Origin: Mucidula mucida
Taxonomy: Eukaryota; Basidiomycota; Agaricomycetes; Agaricales; Physalacriaceae
Direction of reading: 5' to 3'
Length of the DNA stretch: 64,000 bases
Assembly: GCA_015501055.1 (NCBI GenBank)
Contig: JADNYV010000016.1
Coordinates: 310,001 to 374,000, forward strand
Position numbers and translations under genes: made by a program. This document shows positions 55,750-64,000 of the stretch, in pieces (the stretch's first letter is position 1; every line of letters starts with the position of its first letter). The notes below the pieces were generated by a model. The model saw only the letters and a list, made by a program, of their open reading frames with translations, was not told the origin of the DNA and ran no database searches.

Positions 55750-57196
55750 ATGTCCCTCGAGCTCCCTGCCTCTCTGGACCTGCCGCCCCATCTCAGCGCT
55801 CACAAATACTTTTTCGTCTGCACCTTGACTGTTGCAGCATGGGATACACTCGTTCTTTCTCCCCGCACCTGGAAGCTTTTGAGGACACAAGGATGGCCTC
55901 TGCTCAAAATTCTATATCATTTCATGCGCCTCTTCATGCCCATCGAGTTTACCGTCGTCGGTACGCACAGATGCATTCTATTAGCGTTTCGCAGTCTAAT
56001 CGACTCTCAGGCGTCGCCTTCTTCGATACGCGATGGTCCCAATCCGTGAGAACACCCTTCCCGATCCTCATCCGCCCTCACCAGTCGTCCTCTGTAGGCT
56101 TGTCAAAAGTTCTACCTATTTGAACCAATCTGCACGGCTATCCTTCTCGCAGCGGCTTCTGGCAAGTACTCCTTCTCGCCTTCTGATTAACTGGTCTCAT
56201 AATCCCTACAGCCGTTCATGTTATTCGGATTCACGCTATCTACGATAAAAGCAGGCCAGTCTTGTTCGCATTGGGTGGGGTCTTTGCCGCTCAGGTCGTG
56301 ATAACTGCAGTGTGCTGTGCATTCTACCGCTGTAAGCGGATCTTTACATGGGGTTATTTTAGATTCGCTCACCATTCCAGATGTCCCACTGGAACAGGGC
56401 CAAGGATGTATCGCAGGCATCAAGCACGATTGGGTTGGAATCTACTGGGTTTTCCCGACCTTGCTGTACACCATTTCGGTGCGTCTTTTCCATAATTCCC
56501 TGCTATCATTACCAATTGCCTCCAGTTTGGCCTAGCCTTGATGCGGTCGTTCAATTCATTGGAACAGAAACCTCTTACGTTGTGGCGCCTGATGCTCCGT
56601 GATGGTTTGAATCTCTATGGTGTACGTATGCCTTCTGTCCATCTAACTAGTTCCCAAAATTGATCACTCCCTTCAGGCTGTGTGGTTAGTCAACATGACC
56701 AACATGCTCTTCTTGTTCATCATGAAGCCCACGGATGAAAGTGATCCCGTCAAGACCATAGTCACCAGGTGCGTCGTTTGAATGGCCCATCTTACGGAAT
56801 TTGTTTCTGACCGGTTCTTGCAGCATGGCAGCTGTTCTCACGACTTCCATGACTCTTCGTATCATCCTCTCCGTCCGCGGATCGCTCGCACACGGTGGCA
56901 CGTTCAGCACTGGCTCCGCTCATACCGCCTCGTCGCGTACCACGCATGTACTCTCCACTCGTTCTGGTGGTGGTGCGCCCACGATCTCCCGTGCGCCTCA
57001 CACGTACACCTTAGACGACATTCGCTCTAAGCGTGAGGGCGAGTGGTCTCAGAACAGCGTCAAAGATGACAAGGGAGTTTTGCCCATTGATGGCAGCCAG
57101 CCCGAGATTGCCAGCCCGGAAGGAGACGGAAACATTGGCGTCAAAATCACAGTTGACAGGGAGATTGGCTACGATGTATATCCGCACGCAAAGTGA
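55750..57196 (+). CDS. Multi-pass membrane protein (DUF6533-like family)
   Basis: Six or seven predicted membrane helices over several exons. It begins HLSAHKYFFVCTLTVAAWDT with SPRTWKLLRTQ, the arrangement seen at the N-terminus of the large basidiomycete 7TM-like DUF6533 family. Further helices are FYLFEPICTAILLAAASAVH, VLFALGGVFAAQVVITAVCC, WVGIYWVFPTLLYTI and NMTNMLFFIMKP. A Ser/Thr-rich cytosolic tail of about 110 residues ends YDVYPHAK. I infer a surface or endomembrane protein; ligand and function are unknown. The start is an ATG at 55750, preceded by CTCCCATCCCCATC. At least six introns, so the exact joins are approximate. Confidence 0.75.
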
Positions 57197-57402
57197 GCAT
57201 CAGAACCAGGATACCACATCTAACAACACGGCGGGAGCTGTTATTTATCTGTATGATCTACTTTTGCTGTTATTTCTTGATTTATCTGTAGTGCTTGGTT
57301 TCAATAGCTCTGTAAGTTATAGCACAATTTGACTATCCTATGCATAGGTCGAAAGAGTGGCGACGTGTACCGTACATATGTGAAAACAGCGGTACTAAAT
57401 TT

Positions 57403-59238
57403 TTATAAATCATCTTCTTCATCGTCATCAAGCTCTACCAGTTCCTCTTCAGAATCAGAAGGCTCGAAACGCTGGAAATCCTCTAGATTCGACTCAAACC
57501 ACCGCGCATCCTTGTCCTCGACCTCATCCTGACAACTCATCGCCAACCTCGCTATCGGCTTACCAGCCCTTTTCCGAGCCTCCAAGTATCCGCGTACCTG
57601 TTTTGAGTCCAAATTTCTCGTCGTCAGCGCCTCTAAGTTGGGCAGCAGCACTTCCGCCGTCTTTGCCGACGCGACGAGTGCTTCAAACATGTTCAGCTCG
57701 TCCTGCCCAAAGCAGTGCAGATTCAATGACTTGAGATTCGCGAGCTGCTTCAACATCGTCTTTTGGGACGCCATGTTGGACGGCAGGCCGCCGATTTTCA
57801 AGTGTTCCAGCCCTTCGAGGAGGCTCCGCTTTTCTTTGTTGTGCGGTGCGGCGAGGGTCTCGACGAATGTGGTGCAGTCGCTGCCGTCGAAATCCAGTGC
57901 GAGGTGGCGGACATTGGGGAGGTGGAGGAGGGGGAAGAGGGTGACGATGTATTCGACGTCGTGTTGCGCTAGGACGAGGTCCGTCAGCGATGGCACGGAG
58001 ATGGGATCGGAGCCCCATTCTTTGGTGGGGGCAGCAGGTCCGGAGCCACATAGCGACAGCGTTTTGAGTTCGGGGCTCGCCTGCAGCATCGCGGCAAATG
58101 TGGCGAACGACGGCCGAACGTCGTTGAAATGATATGCCAGTTCAATGTCGTGTAGACCCGACAGGAAGGACAGCGACGCGTCCCAGTCGATGTGTACACC
58201 CCATAGACCCAGGGCGGATAGTTTTGGCGCGTTCCCATTGAACAGGAGCACTGGTTCGCGAAATTCAGCGGGAGTGAATGTGCCAACCTCCAGCTCTTCA
58301 GACTGGTCGTCATATTGATAGAGTTGCAGCGTTTCTAGTAGAGGGGCCGACGGGACCTCTTTGAGGCGATTCATCGCGTAGAACATGGTCTCGTACTCTG
58401 AGGTCTGCATATCGAAAAGTCGCCAGCGTTGTGCTAGAGGGATGATAGTGTCAAAGATGACGGTAGTGTCATCTTTAGAGAGGTGGCGCTCATCATGGTC
58501 ACAAGAAGGACAATCTCCGGAAATGGAGGAGGAAGGAGAAGTAGAGACAACCGCGAGGGTTGTGCCTGCCGCGGTCACCTCGTATACCTCCTCATCACCA
58601 TCGTCGTGGTCGTGATAGTGCTCGCCAGACGCAGACGCGTCAATGACAATGTCGAGAGGGAGGCCCTTGGATCGCTCGATAAAGTTTTTGATGGCGTCTG
58701 GTGAGTAGCCGACATTGAATTTAAGGACAGTCCAGAGGGAGGGCTCATTGACCGAGACTTGGCGCCACCGACTGCAAACATGGGACACAAGTACCTGAAA
58801 TGGTGGTTCTGGCTCGAACACGCTATCGTCATCAGAGTCAGAGTCAGAGTCCTCTTTCTCGTCAGGTGTGGATGTCCCTTTGCCGTGTTCAGGCTTGTCA
58901 TCGATATCCATGGCGTCGCCGGAAGACTCGTCGTCGTCGTCGACATCCTGCATGTCAAAGTCATCAAATATATCCTCGTCATCGTCATCATCGCCCATCT
59001 CCTCCGTTTCTTCCTGCATCTTCATTCCGAGATAGAAGATGTATGCAAGGAGCTCGTTGGGAAGAGTATTGACGGGGCATCCACTCGGGGGAACAAACGG
59101 GTTGTTTTTGAGCAGTTTTTGAGCAGCTTGCGTGAGAGCTGCTTCTGCGTTTAAGCCTGGGTTATCTTTCATAACTTGGGCAATCTCCGATTTCAGGTCG
59201 TCTTCGACTTGTTTTCGGTGAGGATTGTTCGACGACAT
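57403..59238 (-). CDS. F-box-like protein with leucine-rich region
   Basis: Single uninterrupted frame of 611 codons from an ATG at 59238 (MSSNNPHRKQVEDDLKSEIA). The F-box-like segment is VNTLPNELLAYIFYLGMKM. A long acidic insert follows (DDDDDEDIFDDFDMQDVDDD), then VLVSHVCSRWRQVSVNEPSL, the second half of the usual basidiomycete F-box module. The rest is a degenerate leucine-rich repeat fold (LSALGLWGVHIDW, LKTLSLCGSG, VRHLALDFDG, LEHLKIGGLP, LKSLNLHCFG). These proteins usually act as substrate receptors of SCF ubiquitin ligases; Agaricomycetes have large families. The C-terminus is acidic (ELVELDDDEEDDL). The acidic insert between the F-box halves is unusual. The lack of introns stands out beside the neighbours. 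Confidence 0.85.
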   Translation of the reverse strand: MSSNNPHRKQVEDDLKSEIAQVMKDNPGLNAEAALTQAAQKLLKNNPFVPPSGCPVNTLPNELLAYIFYLGMKMQEETEEMGDDDDDEDIFDDFDMQDVDDDDESSGDAMDIDDKPEHGKGTSTPDEKEDSDSDSDDDSVFEPEPPFQVLVSHVCSRWRQVSVNEPSLWTVLKFNVGYSPDAIKNFIERSKGLPLDIVIDASASGEHYHDHDDGDEEVYEVTAAGTTLAVVSTSPSSSISGDCPSCDHDERHLSKDDTTVIFDTIIPLAQRWRLFDMQTSEYETMFYAMNRLKEVPSAPLLETLQLYQYDDQSEELEVGTFTPAEFREPVLLFNGNAPKLSALGLWGVHIDWDASLSFLSGLHDIELAYHFNDVRPSFATFAAMLQASPELKTLSLCGSGPAAPTKEWGSDPISVPSLTDLVLAQHDVEYIVTLFPLLHLPNVRHLALDFDGSDCTTFVETLAAPHNKEKRSLLEGLEHLKIGGLPSNMASQKTMLKQLANLKSLNLHCFGQDELNMFEALVASAKTAEVLLPNLEALTTRNLDSKQVRGYLEARKRAGKPIARLAMSCQDEVEDKDARWFESNLEDFQRFEPSDSEEELVELDDDEEDDL

Positions 59239-59527
59239 CCTAGAAATCACGTCAGAAAGGTAACAGTTCAAAGAAGGGAACACAAGCACCTTGAGACGCG
59301 TCGTGGATGAGAAGAGGCAAGCTACTGATTACCGAAAGCAGTAACGAAAATTATTCACTGTTCCGGCCCGACATCCGAGTGTCGACTTGACCGCTTAGCG
59401 CTTAACGTCTAATCAAACTCGATATCAAGTCGAATACGTGTCGGCGCTTGCAACACGTACTATAAGCGCCAGTATTGATACAGATCATCTCACGTTACCC
59501 TCACTGCATAGCCTCGTCCTGACTCTC
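59239..59527. other. Divergent promoter region
   Basis: 289 bp between the F-box gene start and the ERD2 start. No other gene. Confidence 0.5.
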
Positions 59528-60497
59528 ATGAACCTCTTTCGCCTTATTGGTGATCTCGCCCACATCTCTTCAAAATGTATACTTGTCTGGGCCATCCACC
59601 GTAACAAGAGCGCTGAAGGCATGTTCCCACTTTCCATCCACTTCCTGCCGTCTCACCACCAGTTTCAGGCATATCTGCATTGACGCAGGGCATGTACTCG
59701 CTTGTGTTCTGCACGCGATATCTCGACCTCTTCTGGGCCTGGATATCATTATACAACACCATTGTCAAAATATTCTACCTTGCTTCCTCGTTCTACATAC
59801 TCTTCATCATGCTTAGAGTCTATCCATATACACGCGAAAGTCACAAGGCATACGGCATCACTGTGTACTCCGTTGCCGGATCCATGATCATTGCCCCGCC
59901 TGTCGTTGGCTTCGCGTTTGGGTGGAGTTTGATCTTCAGTCGCTTCGGCGGTGAAGTGAGTTTACAAAATGCTCTCAAGTGTGCTAAGTAAATTGATTCC
60001 CCTAGGTATTTTGGACATTCTCCATCATTCTCGAATCCATCTGCGTCCTCCCTCAGCTCGTCCTTCTCCGCCAAACAACAGTCCCCACCGTCATCGACTC
60101 TTATTACCTCCTCGCCCTCGGCTCTTACCGCGGCTTCTACATCCTCAATTGGATCTACCGCTGGTTCACAGAGGGCGTGGTAGATCCCATCGCAGTAACC
60201 TTCGGCATCATCCAGACGGCGCTTTACGTCGACTTTGCATGGGTCTACTATGGAAGACAGCGGATCAAGCTTCGCGCAGGTGCTCTCATTGATTCCCAAG
60301 ATTACGGTAGAGGCTGGCTCGTTGGGAGGCTTGTTGGAAGAGAAGCTGCGGATCTCGAGCACGGTGATGTAGATGGTATATTTGATGCTGACTCGGAAGA
60401 AGGCAGAGGGAGGGAAGAAGGAGGTATCGCTCTGCCGCCAGACGCTCCAGAGTCAGCTCCAAAATCTGAACCACCTAGACCCCCAACGGATGCTTGA
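59528..60497 (+). CDS. ERD2: ER lumen protein retaining receptor (HDEL/KDEL receptor)
   Basis: Seven-span Golgi/ER receptor that returns HDEL- or KDEL-tailed proteins to the ER. Start MNLFRLIGDLAHISSKCILV with WAIHRNKSAEG, then after an intron ISALTQGMYSLVFCTRYLDL, LYNTIVKIFYLASSFYILFI, and after a second intron VFWTFSIILESICVLPQLVL, RGFYILNWIYRWFTE and VQTALYVDFAWVYY-like last helices (IIQTALYVDFAWVYYGRQ). The conserved RYLDLF-type segment and Arg/Asp/Glu charges are present. The first intron (59619-59668) appears to be GC-AG; it restores GISxxTQ exactly, whereas the GT alternative inserts three residues. The C-terminal tail is longer than usual, about 60 acidic and Pro-rich residues after the last helix. 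The start is an ATG at 59528, and the stop follows PPTDA. Confidence 0.93.
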
Positions 60498-61195
60498 GAG
60501 TCATAGCCGTGGAATAATTTTCTGACATTGTATCTGGGTCTGAGTTTGACGCGGAATAAACATGTATTCTCAAGATTTTTGTGTAATGACGCGGAAATCC
60601 GTTATTCTGGCGCATTAGCTCACTCGAATATCATATGTATGAGGAGTAGAGACTATGCTTGAGCCGCGACTGATGCTGAATGAACGTGTATCCTCAAAAT
60701 TTTCGCGTTTGATGGTGCGGAAAGCCGTGTCTGTGGCGCATCACCCCACACAATGGTCATTCAAATAACGCGTCGTCCAACTGAAACGGATAGCTGACAG
60801 GCATTTCTGTCTTTTGTTCTAGCGCCAACGGTAATCTGGATCTCTCTTAATCGGCGTCGGTGTGAAGCAGAACTCTAACGCAATTCAAATCGTCCTGCGT
60901 CTTCTTGTTCACTCCATCGGAGATCAGAATCAGATCTACTCGAATTGCAGCCGTGCAAAAGATGCTAGAAGCAGTGAAGATTGGATTTTGCTTTACTTTA
61001 CAATTAGGACAACAGTACACCGAAAGGAAAGAATGGGGTTAAAACGAGTGACAAGTTGGAATAAAGACCAATAAAATAATCCACGCACAAGACTAGCTAA
61101 CCTATACAATTATACAGCCTATATAGGGCAAACCAATAATTCCGGGATGAAGCAGAGGAGGAAGAGAGCGATTATACATATTTGAGTGCGCTGCC
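60498..61195. other. Convergent 3' intergenic region
   Basis: About 700 bp between convergent genes. It carries an imperfect direct repeat (60551-60623 and 60675-60749) described separately. The rest has only short frames. No gene called. Confidence 0.5.
60551..60749. repeat. Imperfect direct repeat, two ~73-base copies
   Basis: Copies at 60551-60623 and 60675-60749 align over about 73 bases with roughly three quarters identity. Both run from a GC-x-GAAT-x-AAC element through TGTAT-x-CTCAA and ATTTT to GCGGAAA-x-CCGT and TGGCGCAT. They are 51 bases apart and lie just 3' of ERD2. Confidence 0.6.
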
Positions 61196-62594
61196 TCAAC
61201 CACGGTAACCTTTATGAACCCGCATATGTTGACCAAGGTTGTCGTGGCGACTGAAATCTTTGCCGCATCCAGGGAATGGACACTTGTGAGCTGGGGATGG
61301 TGCAGATGTTGGTTAGCAAAGAGCCATGGCAACAAATGGCAAGGACAATAAACCACTGACGTTTCTCGTGGGTGTGAATGCTCCGGATATGCCTCTTGAG
61401 ATGCTCGCCCCGGGCGAAGCATTTTCCGCAACCGTCCACTTTACAGGTGTGGATCCGCGCCTTGGCAGCGTCTCCACCGCTCCGCTTCTGCTCCTGACCA
61501 ACAGTGGGGACGTGACGCCCGCGGGACTTTTTCGTGAGATTAGGGACCGGAACGGGGACGGGAAGTGTAGCAGGGGCGCGCGAGCGTCTCTGAGATGAAG
61601 ACGACGTGGACGATATGGATGAGGTCTCGTCAGAGCCAGTGTGTCGAATGCGGCCGTTGAGTTCCAGCGCACCTTGCTCAAAGCCCGAAGAACCGTAGTG
61701 GTATGGCGTATATCGATCCACGCCGCGACGCGCGTTACGTTTGCTTGTATTGCGCCTGCGGCGTCCAGTAACATAATCCCCGTCATCTTCATCGTCGTAG
61801 TCCCCATCGTCAAAAGAGTCATCTGCGTAGGTATCGTCGCCATCCAACTCCTTGGAGGCGTCCTCTTCGTCACGCTCAGAGTTCCCGCTTCTGAATGTCT
61901 CGACACTCTGCCGGCCAGCAGCAGTCGCGAGACTCAATACCCCCGACACATGCCGGGGATCACACCCGGAGTGGGGAGAATCCGGAGTGCCTGGGTAATC
62001 CTGCGAGAGAGGAGAGTCAATGGGTGACAAGTCCGAAGGTTGGATATAACGCTCGTGAAGCTGAGCTTGGGGCGAGGACGGCGGATAATACGCGCCGAGC
62101 ATATTATAGTTTGGCTGGCTTTGCACGGGAGCCTGATGATGTACGGGAAAGGACAAGTCGAAAATGTTACGACTGTATGTCGGAGGGCTGCTTGATGGAT
62201 GGAATGATAACCCATCCGTCTTGAGCATATCAAGCTCGACTCTGTGATGAGGCTGAGACATAGAGTGGGCGCAAGAGGGAGAAGGTGTATACCCGTTGCC
62301 CGAAAACTGCTGCCAGGAATCCTGGCGCGGGAACTGCTGGTTTGGTTTAGCAATGTGCTGCCAGGGCATGGATGTGGTGGTAGAGGTGTATGAATGGTAG
62401 AATGTGGTCTCCCCGTCATGCGAATAGGCCATATCGTTCGGAGAGGAGTATGTTGGGGAGTGGGATGATCCGGAGAAGGTCATCACAGCGGGATGGGAGG
62501 CAGAGTGGTCGTCTAGAATAGACGACGCGGATGAGTAGGGCGAAGGAGCGTTGTAGTTGGAAGTAGCACTGTGAGGGCTACTTGGTGAGGACAT
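61196..62594 (-). CDS. C2H2 zinc-finger transcription factor (Msn2/4-like)
   Basis: About 400 residues of Ser/Pro/Gln/Tyr-rich sequence, with an acidic patch (DDSFDDGDYDDEDDGDYV) and a basic one, lead to two C-terminal C2H2 fingers. The first is CKVDGCGKCFARGEHLKRHI. After an intron (about 61.29-61.36 kb) comes CPFPGCGKDFSRHDNLGQHM, then RVHKGYRG and the stop. The paired fingers at the extreme C-terminus and the RGEHLKRH / RHDNLGQH helices match the Msn2/Msn4 group, which bind CCCCT stress elements. So a stress- or nutrient-response regulator is likely (inference). I chose the ATG at 62594 (MSSPSSPHSATS), which follows a pyrimidine-rich leader; an in-frame ATG at 62732 would add 46 residues. 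Confidence 0.85.
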
Positions 62595-62908
62595 GGGGGA
62601 ATAATAGGAAAGAGAATAGCGTGGCGCACCTCCGCGTTTATTCACTTTTAGATGATCGACGACGTATATTTGCATGTCCGGCTCCGCGAGCAAAGGACGA
62701 ATCTGGAAGTAATGAATTCGATCGCTCGGCATTCGAAGTAATCACAGACTCACTGGGATATGATCGAAAACAGACACAAGTTGAGCCGTTCGACGTCGCC
62801 ACTGACCTGTATTTCAAGGAAATTCTGACCAGGTGGTTGTCTTCTCTTAGATATCAGAGCGCATCAATCAGGTGCCTAAATAAGCGTTAGCCTTCTGGGT
62901 CGGTACCT

Positions 62909-64000
62909 TTACGAACAGATTACGAAAGGCGGAGGAAGCCCTTCTTTTTCCCACGCTTCGATCCAGGTGATCTCATTGATTGAGTGCCTGGGATACAGTT
63001 CTGAACACCACACCGCCATTCCTATTGGCACTGCATTTCCACCAGAGCCCGTTCCGTCCGCAACTATGTATATGGAATTTCCGGCCTGGATAACCAAATT
63101 AGTGGCGACGCGATATGGAGCCAATCGGAACATACAGGTGTCCTTCCATGTCTTGGTCAATCTTGATACGCGATATCACTTCAAATTGTGGTGGACAAGA
63201 CGCTCTACGAAAAATCTACACATCATCTTCGAACAGTGAAACAAACTGTCGGAAAGCCCGCATGCGGTCTCCAATCGCCCTTTCCACGCGTTTGTCACGC
63301 ACAGAATACCTTAAAGTAGCAGGATTGAATAACGAAAAAAAAAAAAAGTGGGAACATGATGTACTTGCCTCGTGACAGCACCTGTCCGATCGCGCAACTC
63401 GACCCAATTCTCATCGACATCTACGTCTAGAGCCGCACCGTCAAGGAACATGATCTTATATCGCCCGCCCTGGGATACACGAGAACACTGTCGAATGCAC
63501 CAGCCAGTCGCCGCTATGTACCGAGTACTGACATTGGCGGTATGAACAGTCGAGTCTGAATCTTGAGTCCAGCTTGGCGTTGCTTCAAACGTAGCTTGAT
63601 TCGTCACAATACTCGTAGACAGAGAAGCCGGAGTGTATTGCAAGTTTTCCTTGTCGATGACGCGAGACGAGGGGTGGATTGTGGAGAGCTTAGCGGGATG
63701 AAGAACTTCTGGAGTTGGAGTCGTTGTCACGGAGGATGATACTAGATTAATCTGAGATCGAAAGCTTGAGGGCCTATTGAGTTTAGATGTTTCGGTTATC
63801 GTGGGAGGAGGTCGGATTGTATCGTTTGTTGTACTGCACGTTTCGGTTCGGGCTGTTGCGAGGCCTTGAGACATTTGTTCGTGCATATCACAAAGGCTGA
63901 AAAAGTCTGGTAGAAAATGGAGAGCTGTACGTTCGTCCTCGTCTAGCTCTTCCAGGTCTGGAAACGGTACTCGAAAATCTGAAGAAATCGGGATTGTTTT
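62909..64000 (-). CDS. Protein with polo-box-like C-terminal domain, 5' end cut by window edge
   Basis: Open to the window edge on the minus strand, so only the C-terminal part is present. After VPFPDLEELDEDERTALHFL and a Ser/Thr-rich linker (PTITETSKLNRPSSFRSQIN) a compact domain begins: RYIAATGWCIRQCSRVSQGG, RYKIMFLDGAALDVDVDENW. Across an intron come SVRDKRVERAIGDRMRAFRQ and FVSLFED. GWCIR-x-(6)-GGRY-x-IMF-x-DG with VDVDE-x-WV is the pattern of the polo-box-like domain in fungal polo-related kinases. If so, the kinase domain lies beyond the window and the protein would act in centrosome or spindle-pole control (inference). The intron at 63310-63368 begins with GC (AG|GCAAGT). A last exon reads NLVIQAGNSIYIVADGTG and ends PPPFVICS. 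Confidence 0.6.

Noticed and set aside
58759..59154. Hydrophobic plus-strand frame with repeated Val and Ile
   Set aside because: It is the antisense of GAT/GAC-rich acidic repeats in the F-box protein and not a membrane protein.
61326..62224. Several plus-strand frames opposite the zinc-finger gene
   Set aside because: They mirror the biased composition of the true minus-strand coding sequence.

Overview
The window looks like nuclear chromosome from a mushroom-forming basidiomycete (Agaricomycete type). Genes lie close together on both strands. Almost every coding frame is cut into short exons by introns of about 45-60 bases with fungal splice signals. The gene set is eukaryotic: POP1, ERD2, CDC25, ARL8, an ABCC transporter, sterol dehydrogenase and pyruvate decarboxylase. 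There is no ribosomal RNA, CRISPR array or intact transposon, and I recognised no tRNA.

Layout. 0.1-8 kb: an MRP/ABCC transporter and an ARL8 GTPase (both minus). 8-16 kb: a universal-stress-domain protein, a histidine phosphatase, a C2H2/RING protein (plus) and an arrestin-like protein. 16.7-19 kb: pyruvate decarboxylase. 19-29 kb: a serine/proline-rich nuclear-type protein, a CAX cation/H+ exchanger, a carboxypeptidase S (M20), a small membrane protein, an ERG26-type sterol dehydrogenase and a disordered protein. 29-33.4 kb: a gene-poor stretch with a decayed alpha/beta-hydrolase relic and a trichodiene-synthase-family (TRI5) terpene synthase that appears broken by one base. 33.6-36.4 kb: a large multidomain RNA-repair-like protein. 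36.5-42.4 kb: a SET protein, a small spliced gene, POP1 and a mitochondrial-type membrane protein. 43-47.4 kb: two secreted proteins, one a nuclease-family enzyme. 47.4-49.7 kb: mostly empty. 50-60.5 kb: a short-chain dehydrogenase, CDC25, two membrane proteins, an F-box/leucine-rich protein and the HDEL/KDEL receptor ERD2. 61-64 kb: a C2H2 zinc-finger factor and the 3' part of a gene with a polo-box-like C-terminus, cut by the window edge.

The most striking item is the protein at 33.6-36.4 kb. It joins a 2H phosphoesterase, a cysteine phosphatase, a P-loop kinase and an Rnl2-type nucleic acid ligase in one chain. This could be a complete end-healing and sealing kit, in an order unlike the fungal tRNA ligase Trl1. 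Other points of note are several introns that seem to need GC-AG splicing, single-base frame breaks in the terpene synthase and near the POP1 start, and a 75-residue spliced gene with no long open frame. Apart from the secreted pair and the RNA-repair fusion, most genes are housekeeping and not obviously functionally linked. Exon boundaries were read by eye from splice signals and frame, so individual introns may be off.
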